NCBI RefSeq assembly: GCF_008329525.1
Contig: NZ_NPKQ01000005.1
Coordinates: 310,001 to 374,000 of the forward strand
Direction: 5' to 3'
Origin: Tardiphaga sp. P9-11
GTDB taxonomy: Bacteria > Pseudomonadota > Alphaproteobacteria > Rhizobiales > Xanthobacteraceae
Length of the DNA: 64,000 nucleotides
Under the pieces are notes generated by a model. It ran no database searches, had not been told where the DNA came from, and saw only the letters and a program-made list of their open reading frames with translations. The position numbers were made by a program, and so were the translations under genes. Below, piece after piece: positions 18,415 through 27,352 of the stretch (position 1 is its first letter; each line of letters begins with the position of its first letter).

Positions 18415-20154
18415 ATGCCGGGCCACAAGAAGACTCCCGATCAACTCCGCAGCGCGCGCTGGTTTGCGCCGGATGACCTGCGTGCCTTCGGCCATCGCTC
18501 GCGCGCGATGCAGCAGGGCTATGCACCGGTCGAGTGGAAAGGGCGCCCCGTCATCGCGATTCTCAACACCTGGTCGGAAGCCCAGCCGTGCCACATGCAT
18601 TTCAAGACCCGCGTCGATGACGTCAAACGTGGAATCCTGATGGCTGGCGGCTTCCCGATGGAGCTGCCGGCGCTGTCGCTGTCGGAGAGCTTCCTGAAGC
18701 CGACCACCATGCTCTATCGCAACATGCTGGCGATGGATGCCGAGGAATTGTTGCGCGGCCATCCCGTCGATGGCGTCGTGCTGATGGGCGGCTGCGACAA
18801 GACCACGCCGGGTCTCCTGCTCGGTGCCACCAGCGCCGGTTATCCCGCGATCTATCTGCCGGCTGGCCCGATGCTGCGCGGCAACTGGAAGGGCAAGACG
18901 CTGGGCTCCGGCTCCGATGCCTGGAAATACTGGGACGAGCGCCGTGCAGGGAAAATCTCCGACAAGGAATGGGTGGAGGTCGAGGGCGGCATCGCCAGAA
19001 GTTATGGCACCTGCATGACCATGGGTACGGCGTCGACCATGACGGCGATTGCCGAGTCCATCGGCATGACGCTGCCCGGTGCGTCGTCGATCCCTGCGGC
19101 TGATGCCGGTCATATCCGCATGGCCAGTGAATGCGGCCGTCGCATCGTCGAGATGGTGTGGGAAGATCTGACGCCGCAGAAGATCCAGACGCGCAAGGCC
19201 TTCGAGAATGCGATCACGGTAGCGATGGCGATGGGCTGCTCGACCAATGCGATCATCCATCTGATCGCACAGGCGCGCCGCGCCGGGCAGGATATCGGCC
19301 TCGACGATTTCGAGATCGCCAGCCGCAAGGTGCCCGTGATTGCCAATGTGCGCCCGTCCGGCGACACCTATCTGATGGAAGACTTCTTCTATGCCGGCGG
19401 TCTGCCGGGGCTGATGAGCCGCATCAAGGAACATCTGCATCTCGATGTGATGACCGTGACTGGCAAGACGCTGGGTGAGAACATCGGCGGCGCCGAAGTC
19501 TATAACGACGACGTCATCCGAACCGTGAAGGACCCGATCTATGCGGAGGGTGCGCTCGCGGTGCTGAAGGGCAACCTCGCGCCCGACGGCTGCGTCATCA
19601 AGCCGTCAGCTTGCGAGCCGCGCTTCCTCAAGCACACCGGCCCGGCGATGGTGTTCGACGACTATCCCAGCATGAAGAAGGCCATCGACGACGAGAGTCT
19701 CGACGTGACAGCCGACCACGTTCTGATCCTGCGCAATGCAGGGCCTCAAGGAGGGCCGGGCATGCCGGAATGGGGCATGTTGCCGATTCCGAAGAAGCTG
19801 GTGAAGCAGGGCGTGCGCGACATGGTCCGCCTGTCGGATGCACGCATGAGCGGCACCAGCTATGGCGCCTGCATCCTGCACGTCGCGCCGGAATCCTTCA
19901 TCGGCGGCCCGCTGGCGCTGGTTGAGAATGGCGACATGATCAGCCTCGACGTCGACGCGCGCACGATCAATCTCGACATCTCCGATGCGGAGATGGAGAA
20001 GCGCCGCGCGGAGTGGAAAGCCCCCGAGCGCAATTACGAACGCGGCTATGGCTGGATGTTCACCAAACATATCCAGCAGGCCAATGAAGGCTGCGACTTC
20101 GACTTCCTGCGCACCGACTTCGGCGCGCCGGTCAAAGAACCCGTGATTTATTGA
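18415..20154 (+). CDS. IlvD/Edd-family dehydratase, likely sugar-acid dehydratase
   Basis: 579 aa. The iron-sulfur ligands are seen in MGGCDKTTPG and SYGTCMTMGTASTM, with a further early cysteine in SEAQPCHMH. The substrate-binding end reads LPIPKKLVKQGVRDMVRLSDARMSGTSYG. The length and the RSARWFAP start resemble the L-arabinonate dehydratase subgroup, which makes 2-keto-3-deoxy sugar acids, more than the amino-acid-pathway IlvD. The ATG follows CAGGGATGGAATT. The RraA-like gene starts 12 bp after its stop. With the SDR this fits a non-phosphorylating sugar-acid route, but the sugar cannot be fixed by reading alone. Confidence 0.85.
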   Translation: MPGHKKTPDQLRSARWFAPDDLRAFGHRSRAMQQGYAPVEWKGRPVIAILNTWSEAQPCHMHFKTRVDDVKRGILMAGGFPMELPALSLSESFLKPTTMLYRNMLAMDAEELLRGHPVDGVVLMGGCDKTTPGLLLGATSAGYPAIYLPAGPMLRGNWKGKTLGSGSDAWKYWDERRAGKISDKEWVEVEGGIARSYGTCMTMGTASTMTAIAESIGMTLPGASSIPAADAGHIRMASECGRRIVEMVWEDLTPQKIQTRKAFENAITVAMAMGCSTNAIIHLIAQARRAGQDIGLDDFEIASRKVPVIANVRPSGDTYLMEDFFYAGGLPGLMSRIKEHLHLDVMTVTGKTLGENIGGAEVYNDDVIRTVKDPIYAEGALAVLKGNLAPDGCVIKPSACEPRFLKHTGPAMVFDDYPSMKKAIDDESLDVTADHVLILRNAGPQGGPGMPEWGMLPIPKKLVKQGVRDMVRLSDARMSGTSYGACILHVAPESFIGGPLALVENGDMISLDVDARTINLDISDAEMEKRRAEWKAPERNYERGYGWMFTKHIQQANEGCDFDFLRTDFGAPVKEPVIY

Positions 20155-20166
20155 GTGAGTGATCCC

Positions 20167-20886
20167 ATGACCAAGCTCAGCGACGCGACCCGCGCCAAAC
20201 TCAAAACCATCTCCACCGCCACCGTGGCCACCGCGCTCTACAAGCGCGGTTTCCGCACGCAATGCATCCAGGATGTTCATCCGCTCGGACCCAACCAGCC
20301 GACGCTGGTGGGCGAGGCCTTCACGCTGCGCTACATGCCGGCGCGCGAGGATCTCAACAAGCTCGATGTGTTCAGGGATCGCGCGCATCCGCAGCGCAAG
20401 GCAGTGGAGGATTGCCCGCCCGGTGCCGTGCTGGTGATGGACAGCCGCAAGGATGCGCGCGCGGCGTCCGCTGGCGCCATCCTGATCAACCGCCTGGCGC
20501 AGCGCGGCGTTGCCGGTGTCATCACCGACGGCGGCTTTCGCGATTCGGCCGAAATCGCCAAGCTCGGTTTCCCCGCCTATCACCATCGCCCGAGCGCGCC
20601 GACCAACCTCACGCTACATCAGGCCATCGAGATCAACGGCCCGATCGGCTGCGGCGACGCGCCGGTATTTCCGGGCGATGTCATCCTCGGTGACAGCGAC
20701 GGCGTGATCGTCATCCCCGCGCATCTGGCCGCCGAGATCGCCAACGAAGCCTTCGAGATGACGGCCTTCGAGGATTTCGTCACCGAGCAGGTCCAGAAGG
20801 GCAAGGGCATCTTCGGGCTCTATCCGGCGACCGATGAGCAGACGCTGGTGGATTTCGCGGCGTGGCGGAAGGAGAAGGGGCGGTAG
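20167..20886 (+). CDS. RraA-like / HMG-aldolase-like family protein
   Basis: 239 aa from the ATG at 20167 (MTKLSDATRAKLK); a GTG at 20155 is the alternative. The core shows STATVATALYKRG, ILINRLAQRGVAGVITDGGFRD and FPGDVILGDSDGVIVIP, the RraA fold. The G-x20-R-D pattern (GGFRD) with the upstream acidic residues is characteristic of members acting as divalent-metal aldolases on oxo-acids, rather than RNase E regulators. Being coupled to a sugar-acid dehydratase supports a catabolic role: cleaving or processing the keto-deoxy acid. Annotation as an RNase regulator would probably be wrong. Confidence 0.82.
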   Translation: MTKLSDATRAKLKTISTATVATALYKRGFRTQCIQDVHPLGPNQPTLVGEAFTLRYMPAREDLNKLDVFRDRAHPQRKAVEDCPPGAVLVMDSRKDARAASAGAILINRLAQRGVAGVITDGGFRDSAEIAKLGFPAYHHRPSAPTNLTLHQAIEINGPIGCGDAPVFPGDVILGDSDGVIVIPAHLAAEIANEAFEMTAFEDFVTEQVQKGKGIFGLYPATDEQTLVDFAAWRKEKGR

Positions 20887-20902
20887 GGCGAAGACCTCCA
20901 CC

Positions 20903-20999
20903 GCCATTCCCCGACACGCCAATTGGAGTGGCTGAGGTTCGCGTCCGGCAAAAGCCAGCCACGCCCTCAGGCAAACCAATTAGTTTGCCGGGGAATGAC
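20903..20999. repeat. interspersed palindrome, copy 4 (variant)
   Basis: About 97 bp from GCCATTCCCCG to CGGGGAATGAC. It carries ATTGGAGTGGCTGAGGTTCG, the inverse of a module in copy 2, and a further pair CAAACCAATTAGTTTG. It begins 16 bp after the RraA-like stop. Confidence 0.7.
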
Positions 21000-21054
21000 G
21001 AGTATGGGGCGGGGATGGGTTCTGGCAGCACCCAAACATTTTTTCCTATTCTTA

Positions 21055-21082
21055 TTGACAGAATCTCCGTCAGGTTTATATT
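21055..21082 (+). promoter_or_regulatory. strong sigma70-type promoter
   Basis: TTGACA, a 16-bp spacer and TATATT, in an AT-rich patch just left of the long structured repeat. It matches the housekeeping consensus almost perfectly, which is rare in this GC-rich genome. It points rightward into a stretch with no supportable protein gene until 21646. Confidence 0.65.
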
Positions 21083-21590
21083 CCCCGTCGTCCTGCCTCA
21101 CCGAGAGGGGCGATCGCGATCGTCACGTTCGCGGGGTGGGATGCGGTGGGCGCCGGAGATGCGGCGTCACGCGGTCCATGGGGGACGTCTGTCTTCGGGC
21201 AGGACGGATCTGCGCCAGCACTGCCACTGGCAAGGAGACGGCTGGCCTTGAGATGGAAAGACCCTCTGGACAGTGTGACGGACGACTTCATCCGAGGCGT
21301 TCGGTTCTTGGCTGCGCTAATCCGACCTCATCGCAATGGGGTCTAATAATGGTGGGTCTGAGGATTCATCTGGAAAGCCGGGCACCCCGTCAAACACCGC
21401 GTGCGGAACGCTGGGCACTTGCCCTGCGCGTCCGAAAGTCCTGATGCATTCACTATTGCGGAAGACCGCATCGCATCAGGCCCAAGGGTGCAACGGGCAC
21501 CCGGCGTTCCGCGCGCCCTCTCAACAGAGGGCGGGAATGCAGGAGACGACGGCGCCCCCGCGCCGCAAACAACAGGGGTGATGACGCATG
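21083..21590 (+). repeat. long structured non-coding repeat, possible RNA
   Basis: About 500 bp with short open frames in several phases but no gene with a good start. Near the right end are two perfect hairpins: GGGTGC / GCACCC at 21486-21502 and GCCCTCT-CAAC-AGAGGGC at 21515-21532. A long-range pair joins GCGGAACGCTGGG (about 21403-21415) with CCGGCGTTCCGC (21501-21512). A strong promoter stands at its left end. From memory it resembles a long interspersed element found many times in Bradyrhizobium-group genomes and often mis-annotated as small proteins; that link could not be checked. Whether it is transcribed is unknown. Confidence 0.5.
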
Positions 21591-21645
21591 TCTGAAGAGC
21601 AGTGGCTGTTTGAAATTCACATCCCACGATCTGTGCGGGGTGCTA

Positions 21646-22743
21646 TCAGCGATAATCCCGCACCCGCTTCACCATCTGCTCGACATGGGCGATTGGCGTT
21701 TCCGGCTGGATTCCATGGCCGAGATTGAAGATGAAGCGGCCGCTGGCATAATTCGCCAGCACGTCATCGACAGCGCGGTCGAGCGCGGCGCCGCCGGCGA
21801 TCAGCACCAGCGGATCGAGATTGCCTTGCACGGCGACGTGGCTCTGCACACGTTCACGAATGAAGGACGGCTCTGCGGCCCAGTCGATGCTGACGGCATC
21901 GACACCGGTCGCGCCAACATAGCTCGGCAGCAGCGCACCGGCCCCGCGCGGGAAGCCGATGATCTTCGCATCCGGCGCCTTTGCACGCACGCCGGCGATA
22001 ATGCGCTTGGTAGGTTCGACCGACCAGCGATGGAATTCCGCGGCAGGCAGCACACCGGCCCAGGTGTCGAAGATTTGCAGTACGTCCGCGCCGGCCTTGA
22101 GCTGGCTCAGAAGATAAGTGATCGAGTTCTCGACGATGGTATCGATGATTTTCGCAAACGCTTCCGGATGCCGATAGGCCATCATCCGAGCCGGCCCCTG
22201 ATCCGGCGTGCCCTTGCCGGCGACCATGTAGGTCGCAACCGTCCACGGCGCGCCGCAGAAGCCGATCAGCGTAATTTTCGGATCGAGTTCGGCGCGCACG
22301 CGGCGCAGTGCTTCGAACACCGGTTCGAGCTTGGTGAAGTCGGCCTCGTCAGACAGCGTCGCGACCTTTTCGGGCGTGTCCAATGGATCGAGCCGCGGGC
22401 CTTCGCCGACCTCGAAGCGCACGGAGCGACCGAGTGCATAGGGGATCACCAGAATATCCGAGAAGATGATCGCCGCATCGAACCCAAAACGGCGGATCGG
22501 CTGCAGCGTCACTTCGGTGGCGAAATCCGGATTGAAGCACAGATCGAGGAAACCGCCGGCCTGCGCGCGGACCTCGCGATATTCGGGCAGATAGCGCCCG
22601 GCCTGTCGCATCATCCAGAGCGGCGGCGCTGCCTGGCGCTGGCCGGCGAGGACATCGAGGAAAGGTTTGCGGGGCGCGGATTGGGTCAAGGGCTGGGTTC
22701 CGGAAGACGGCGTCAGAGCGCGTGATTTTGTCGTTTCTGATAC
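21646..22743 (-). CDS. hemE: uroporphyrinogen decarboxylase
   Basis: About 365 aa from a GTG at 22743; the frame continues to a TTG at 22821, but that leader is poorly conserved and overlaps an FNR-like box. The signatures are [20 protein letters not shown] near the N-terminus and [15 protein letters not shown] in the middle. The catalytic aspartate lies in [10 protein letters not shown]. HemE removes four carboxyl groups from uroporphyrinogen III in the cytoplasm to give coproporphyrinogen III, which the divergent HemF then oxidises. Start position is uncertain; identity is not. Confidence 0.93.
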   Translation of the reverse strand, partial: VSETTKSRALTPSSGTQPLTQSAPRKPFLDVLAGQRQAAPPLWMMRQAGRYLPEYREVRAQAGGFLDLCFNPDFATEVTLQPIRRFGFDAAIIFSDILVIPYALGRSVRFEVGEGPRLDPLDTPEKVATLSDEADFTKLEPVFEALRRVRAELDPKITLIGFCGAPWTVATYMVAGKGTPDQGPARMMAYRHPEAFAKIIDTIVENSITYLLSQLKAGADVLQIFDTWAGVLPAAEFHRWSVEPTKRIIAGVRAKAPDAKIIGFPRGAGALLPSYVGATGVDAVSIDWAAEPSFIRERVQSHVAVQGNLDPLVLIAGGAALDRAVDDVLANYASGRFIFNLGHGIQPETPIAHVEQMVKRVRDYR

Positions 22744-22807
22744 ACTGCCGCTGCGCTCTTGGCGAGGCGCGCGGGTCTTCGAGAACCGGCATGTGGCGGG
22801 TTCGTTT

Positions 22808-22821
22808 TTGATGCATCTCAA
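22808..22821. promoter_or_regulatory. FNR/FixK-like box between hemE and hemF
   Basis: TTGATGCATCTCAA fits TTGA-N6-TCAA. It lies 26 bp before the hemF start and 64 bp before the proposed hemE start. Control of heme genes by FnrN or FixK is known in rhizobia; whether this site activates hemE or limits the oxygen-dependent HemF cannot be told. Confidence 0.55.
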
Positions 22822-22847
22822 GACCTTGGCAGGCTAAAAGACCTTCT

Positions 22848-23750
22848 ATGACCGACATGAACATCATGACCCCACAGCCCATCACGATCGCGGACCAGCA
22901 ACGCGAGCAAGCCCGAATCTGGTTTGAATCCCTCCGTGACCGCATCTGTGCCGAGATCGAGGTGCTGGAGCGCGAGGCGCCGCAGGCGCTGTTCCCGGGT
23001 GCGCCGGCCACCTTCACCTACAAGCCGTGGACGCGCGCGACGGGCACCGGCGGCGGCGTCGGCGGCTTCCTCTCGGGCGGCCGGCTGTTCGAGAAGATCG
23101 GCATCCATACGTCATCCGCGAATGGCAAGCTGTCGCCTGAAATGGCGCGGCAAATGCCGGGCGGCGGATCGCAGCTCGATTACGTCTCCAGCAGCATCAG
23201 CCTGATCATGCATCCGCGCAGTCCGCGCGTGCCGACGGTGCACATGAACACGCGGTTCCTGTCGACGGCAGTGGGCTGGTTCGGCGGCGGCGCAGATCTG
23301 ACACCGATGCTGCCGGAGCAGCGCAAGGCCGATGCGCCGGATACGATCACGTTCCACGATGCGATGCGCAGCGCCTGCGATGCGCATGACCCCGCTTATT
23401 ACAAGAAGTTCAAGGCGTGGGCCGACGACTACTTCTTCCTGCCACATCGCGGCGTGGCGCGCGGCGTCGGCGGCATCTTCTACGATCAGCTCAACACCGG
23501 CGATTTCGACAAGGACTTCGCGTTCACGCGCGACGTCGGCTCTGCTTTCCTCGATGTCTATCCGCGCATCGTGCGTGCGCGGATGCAGGAAGCCTGGACC
23601 GAGGAAGAGCGCGCACAGCAGCTCGAAACGCGCGGACTCTATGTCGAGTTCAATCTCTTGTACGACAAGGGCACGATGTTCGGCCTGCAGATCGGCGGCA
23701 ACGTCGAGAACATTCTGAGCTCGATGCCGCCGCTGGTCAGCTGGAAGTAA
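22848..23750 (+). CDS. hemF: coproporphyrinogen III oxidase, oxygen-dependent
   Basis: 300 aa, the family's usual length. Signature stretches include PHRGVARGVGGIFYDQLN, SAVGWFGGGADLTP-like text (FLSTAVGWFGGGADLTPML), CDAHDPAYYKKFKAWADDYFFLPHRG in two parts, and the ending RGLYVEFNLLYDKGT...NVENILSSMPP. The enzyme uses molecular oxygen to convert two propionate groups of coproporphyrinogen III to vinyl groups. It diverges from hemE, giving two consecutive pathway steps controlled from one spacer that holds an FNR-like box. Its stop is 6 bp from the convergent heme oxygenase gene. Confidence 0.95.
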   Translation: MTDMNIMTPQPITIADQQREQARIWFESLRDRICAEIEVLEREAPQALFPGAPATFTYKPWTRATGTGGGVGGFLSGGRLFEKIGIHTSSANGKLSPEMARQMPGGGSQLDYVSSSISLIMHPRSPRVPTVHMNTRFLSTAVGWFGGGADLTPMLPEQRKADAPDTITFHDAMRSACDAHDPAYYKKFKAWADDYFFLPHRGVARGVGGIFYDQLNTGDFDKDFAFTRDVGSAFLDVYPRIVRARMQEAWTEEERAQQLETRGLYVEFNLLYDKGTMFGLQIGGNVENILSSMPPLVSWK

Positions 23751-23756
23751 GGTCGA

Positions 23757-24434
23757 TCAGGCTGCGCTCGGCGTCTGTTCAAGCGCAGCCTGGACGGCCC
23801 AGGACAGATCGGTGTTGAGCTGGAACGCCACCGAACCTTCGTCGATGATCGCCTGCGGATTTGTCGCGCGCTTGCCGGCTTCATCAAGCGCGTTGCGATA
23901 GTCCGACTTCAGGGACGCGAGATCGGCATAGGCCGGGAAATCGTAGAACGACAACTCTTCCGGCGCGAGGCCGGGCTTCTTGGCGAGCAGGCGCTTGAGG
24001 ATCTGGCCGCCCGAGAGGTCGCCGAGATAGCGCGTATAGGCGTGGGCAATCAGCAGCTCACCGTCGCCCTTGGCGGCATCCGCGATCCGCTTGGCATAGG
24101 TTTCGCCGGCGGGCAGTATCGGCACATCAGAGAAATCGCCATCGCACATTGTGTTGAGGTCGGCTTCCATCGCGGACGAACGATCGAGCCGATACTGGGC
24201 GAGTGCGGCGAGCACAGGCGTGTCGCGATGGTTCTCAAGTCCGGCTTCCAGCGCCTGATAGGCCGCGAGCAGATTCCGCTGCAGCAGGACATAGCCCTTG
24301 CGGCTGACGTCACCGCGCAACATGTCCTTGATGATGCCGGAGCGCTCGGCTTCGGTGTGAAGCACCTTGGTGCCGAGATAAAGGGCGGTCACGACGCTGA
24401 CAGGCGCAGTGCTTTCTGCCGAGGCAGCAGGCAT
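23757..24434 (-). CDS. hmuO: biliverdin-producing heme oxygenase
   Basis: 225 aa from an ATG at 24434 preceded by GGAGAATTCA. The proximal ligand is H26 in LHTEAERSG, and the distal-helix signature is YTRYLGDLSGGQILKRLL with the flexible glycines that cover the heme. It opens the heme ring to biliverdin, carbon monoxide and iron. Relatives serve either iron recovery from heme or chromophore supply to bacteriophytochromes; no phytochrome or hmu uptake gene is adjacent, so the role is open. It is convergent with hemF, placing synthesis and breakdown of heme side by side. Confidence 0.9.
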   Translation of the reverse strand: MPAASAESTAPVSVVTALYLGTKVLHTEAERSGIIKDMLRGDVSRKGYVLLQRNLLAAYQALEAGLENHRDTPVLAALAQYRLDRSSAMEADLNTMCDGDFSDVPILPAGETYAKRIADAAKGDGELLIAHAYTRYLGDLSGGQILKRLLAKKPGLAPEELSFYDFPAYADLASLKSDYRNALDEAGKRATNPQAIIDEGSVAFQLNTDLSWAVQAALEQTPSAA

Positions 24435-24533
24435 TGAATTCTCCGATGATTGATAAAGGGGATGTGTTGGCGCTCGGGCTGACGACATCATATCACCCTC
24501 GCCGGATGCCACAAGCCGAGGGCAGGCCTGCCG

Positions 24534-25508
24534 CTATAGCATCGCGCGGCTGCGAGACTTGCGGCGCACCGGCGCAGATTTGCCGGCTTCCGTGCGTGGC
24601 AAAAACTGCGCGCCCCGTGCCGCCAGAAAATCGCGCATCGCCAGCGCCGGCGGCAGCAAGACCTTGTCCTTGCGGTTGAGCACGAACCATTGCCGGATGA
24701 TAGGCAGGCCGGTGACGTCAAGCATCACCAGCCGCTTCTCCTCGAGTTCGGTGGCCACCGTATGTGCGGAGATGAAGGCGATGCCGAGCCCGGCCATCAC
24801 AGCCTGTTTGATGGTCTCATTGCTGTCCATCTCCATGCCGATCGTGGCGCGCAAACCCGCGCTCTCGAACAATTGCTCCATCAATCCGCGCGTGCCTGAA
24901 CCAGGCTCGCGCGTCAGGAAAGTCTCGCTTGCGAGATCGCTCATGGTCAGCCGCGCCTTGCCTGCGAGGCGATGATTGCTTGGTGCGATGATTACATGCG
25001 GATGATCGCCGATCAGGTTCACATCCATGTCGATCCCGGCCGGCGGCCGGCCCATGATCGCGATGTCGAGATCGTAGTTGCGCAAGGCCGCGATGGTCTC
25101 CTCGCGATTGCCGACCGTCAGCAAGATCTCGATCTTGGGATGGAGCTTCGCGAAGGCCGAGATTGCGAAGGGTACGAAGTATTTCGCGGTACTGACGGCG
25201 CCGATGGAGATGCGCCCGCCGGTCTTGCCGGCCATCATGTCCAGCGATGTCGCGCAGGCCGCCATCGCGGCCTCGATCCGTTCCGACAGCGCCAGCACCT
25301 CGCGGCCCGCATCGGTCAAAACCATCCCGTCGCCGGTGCGCTGGATCAGCGGCAGGCCGGCGAGACCTTGCAGGTTGCGCAGTTGCAAGGTGACAGCCGG
25401 CTGTGTCAGACGCAGCTTCAAAGCTGCCGCCGTAATGCTGCCGCTGGCGGCGACGGCGGCCAGCGCACGCAGCTGGCGGATCGAGATGTCGCGGAAGCGC
25501 TTCGTCAT
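24534..25508 (-). CDS. cbbR: CbbR-type LysR regulator
   Basis: 324 aa. The N-terminal helix-turn-helix is [39 protein letters not shown] in sequence around residues 9-47. The effector half has CbbR-like features: [48 protein letters not shown] and REPGSGTR. CbbR proteins sense reduced carbon or nucleotide cofactors and activate Calvin-cycle genes. Here it diverges from an FBPase gene across a palindromic spacer, the standard CbbR arrangement, but no RuBisCO or phosphoribulokinase gene follows in the window. Confidence 0.85.
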   Translation of the reverse strand: MTKRFRDISIRQLRALAAVAASGSITAAALKLRLTQPAVTLQLRNLQGLAGLPLIQRTGDGMVLTDAGREVLALSERIEAAMAACATSLDMMAGKTGGRISIGAVSTAKYFVPFAISAFAKLHPKIEILLTVGNREETIAALRNYDLDIAIMGRPPAGIDMDVNLIGDHPHVIIAPSNHRLAGKARLTMSDLASETFLTREPGSGTRGLMEQLFESAGLRATIGMEMDSNETIKQAVMAGLGIAFISAHTVATELEEKRLVMLDVTGLPIIRQWFVLNRKDKVLLPPALAMRDFLAARGAQFLPRTEAGKSAPVRRKSRSRAML

Positions 25509-25516
25509 ATAAGGAA

Positions 25517-25546
25517 AACTTTCGTCGCCAAACTTTTACGAAAGTT
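25517..25546. promoter_or_regulatory. inverted repeat, candidate CbbR site
   Basis: AACTTTCGT and ACGAAAGTT are perfect 9-bp arms 12 bp apart, and the flanking AAGGA/TCCTT extends the symmetry with one shift. The element begins 9 bp upstream of the cbbR start (25508), where LysR proteins commonly bind to control themselves and the divergent gene. Confidence 0.7.
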
Positions 25547-25663
25547 CCTTTATTTGGCCCCGAGGGTCAATATCTGTGGGCAAAATGGCCCATTTCTGTC
25601 ATTCCCGGGCCTTCCGGACGCGGCCATGTGCCAGAAGGAGCCCAGTATTTTGCGGAGATTGCG

Positions 25664-26674
25664 ATGACCGACCACATGCCCCTGTCCCGATATACGGCTG
25701 ACTATGCCGGACAGGACCCGCTGCGGCTGGCCGTGGCTGCTGCGGTCGATGCCTTCGCCAAGGCGTCCATCGAAATCTCGGAGCTGATCGGCTGCGGTGC
25801 GCTGGCCGGGATCACCGGCGAGGCGCAGGGTGCGCAGAATGCCGATGGCGACGTGCAGAAGGATCTCGATGTTCGCGCTGATGAGATCGTTCGCGCGGCG
25901 CTGAAGCCGGTGTCCTGGGCAGCGCTGGCCTCCGAGGAAGCCGAAACGGCGGATATCAGTGACAACGGCGGATTGCTCGACATTGCCTATGACCCGCTCG
26001 ATGGTTCGTCGAATATCGAAACCAACATGACGGTCGGAACGATCTTCTCGATCATGCCGACCTCGAAGAGCGCTGTGCCGTTCACGCAAAAAGGCAGTGT
26101 ACAGATCGCCGCCGGCTTCGTGGTCTACGGCCCGCAGACCTCGCTGGTGCTCACGCTCGGCAACGGCGTCGACATCTTCACGCTCGATCGCTCTTCAGGG
26201 AGCTACAAGCGCATTCGGGCGCGTGTGCAAATCCCGGCTGAGTGCGCGGAATATGCCATTAATGCGTCCAACCATCGTCACTGGGAAGCGCCGGTGCGCG
26301 ACTTCGTCGAAGAGTGCCTCGCCGGTGTCGATGGCCCACGTGGCAAGAATTTCAACATGCGCTGGATCGCAGCATTGGTCGCCGAAGCCTATCGCATCCT
26401 GATCCGCGGCGGCGTGTTTCTCTATCCGTCCGATGCGCGCAAGGGCTATGCCGATGGCCGGCTGCGTCTCGTCTATGAAGCGCATCCCATGGCCTTTATC
26501 GTCGAGCAGGCTGGCGGCGGCGCGACCACCGGCCGTGTCCGCATTCTCGATCTCGCGCCGACGGCGATCCATCAGCGCGTGCCGCTGATCATGGGCTCGA
26601 TCAGCAAGGTGAGACGCATCGAGGCCATGCATCTCGATGCGGGCGCAGGACAGGCGCAAGCTGCCGCCGAGTAA
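25664..26674 (+). CDS. fbp: class I fructose-1,6-bisphosphatase
   Basis: 336 aa from the ATG at 25664, with GCGGAG 7 nt upstream. It shows the FBPase metal and phosphate loop [22 protein letters not shown] in two halves, the earlier acidic [16 protein letters not shown], and the C-terminal [28 protein letters not shown] containing the sugar-phosphate residues. It removes the 1-phosphate of fructose 1,6-bisphosphate in gluconeogenesis or the Calvin cycle. The divergent CbbR-type regulator suggests the cbbF role, but without other cbb genes it may be the general enzyme under an inherited regulator. Confidence 0.95.
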   Translation: MTDHMPLSRYTADYAGQDPLRLAVAAAVDAFAKASIEISELIGCGALAGITGEAQGAQNADGDVQKDLDVRADEIVRAALKPVSWAALASEEAETADISDNGGLLDIAYDPLDGSSNIETNMTVGTIFSIMPTSKSAVPFTQKGSVQIAAGFVVYGPQTSLVLTLGNGVDIFTLDRSSGSYKRIRARVQIPAECAEYAINASNHRHWEAPVRDFVEECLAGVDGPRGKNFNMRWIAALVAEAYRILIRGGVFLYPSDARKGYADGRLRLVYEAHPMAFIVEQAGGGATTGRVRILDLAPTAIHQRVPLIMGSISKVRRIEAMHLDAGAGQAQAAAE

Positions 26675-26835
26675 CGCAAGGCGCAGCCGAACACGAAACG
26701 TGCGCGCTGCACATCCTGTTTTGAGTCATTCAAACATGACAGGCTTGAGGGCTTCTAAGGCTAAGCAACTCGAAACGGGTTGAGCATGACGTGACCGCGG
26801 CCTAGACAATCGCAGGGGTCGCAAAGGATACGCGC

Positions 26836-27159
26836 ATGCTTCCGCAGCAGGTCAAGGTCTCCGATATCACCGACGAGAATTCGGCGCAGACCTATCTCAA
26901 CCAGGCCATCATGACGACCTTCTGCCGCGTGCTCGACAGTTCGCGTTTGTCGCCCGATGTGGTGATGCGTCTTCTGGCAACCGCGGTCGGCGCGACCTAT
27001 CGCGAAGTCGCCACGGCCCATCAGGATGGCCAGTGCCCGTGTGGATGGCGCCCGGTCCCGGATGCCGATATCGAGGCATTGCGATCGTCACTTGAAGACG
27101 CCGCTGCGCCGAAGATTGCCGACGATCTGCACAGCATGGTGATCGCAGGACGGGCGTAG
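26836..27159 (+). CDS. conserved unknown protein with CPCGW motif
   Basis: 107 aa, MLPQQVKVSDITDE onward, with AAAGGA about 8 nt before the ATG. It is acidic and mainly helical, with a short Q-C-P-C-G-W stretch near residue 68 that could hold a metal or a disulfide. No family recognised. It follows fbp by 161 bp on the same strand and precedes a ThDP enzyme; nothing ties it to either. Confidence 0.6.
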   Translation: MLPQQVKVSDITDENSAQTYLNQAIMTTFCRVLDSSRLSPDVVMRLLATAVGATYREVATAHQDGQCPCGWRPVPDADIEALRSSLEDAAAPKIADDLHSMVIAGRA

Positions 27160-27352
27160 CCGCCGGCCAAACTGCCCTGAATTGAGGCTGTATCTGCGCG
27201 AAATCGGCCACTGCGGATCGTCGCAGATAGCATTTTTGCGCCTGTTCCGCTCTCCCGATCACGTAATTGGGCCAGCGCGATCGACATATGGCAATTCCTT
27301 TAGACCTAAATTACTTTGGCCCGATCCTTGAATGTCGAGGAGATCGCGATCG

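Noticed and set aside
18322-19440. 372-residue minus-strand frame
   Set aside because: Antisense to the IlvD/Edd dehydratase with a His/Arg-rich shadow composition.
25599-25612. GTCATTCCCGGGC, half of the interspersed palindrome
   Set aside because: Only one arm is present before fbp; no partner arm found, so it is not counted as a copy.
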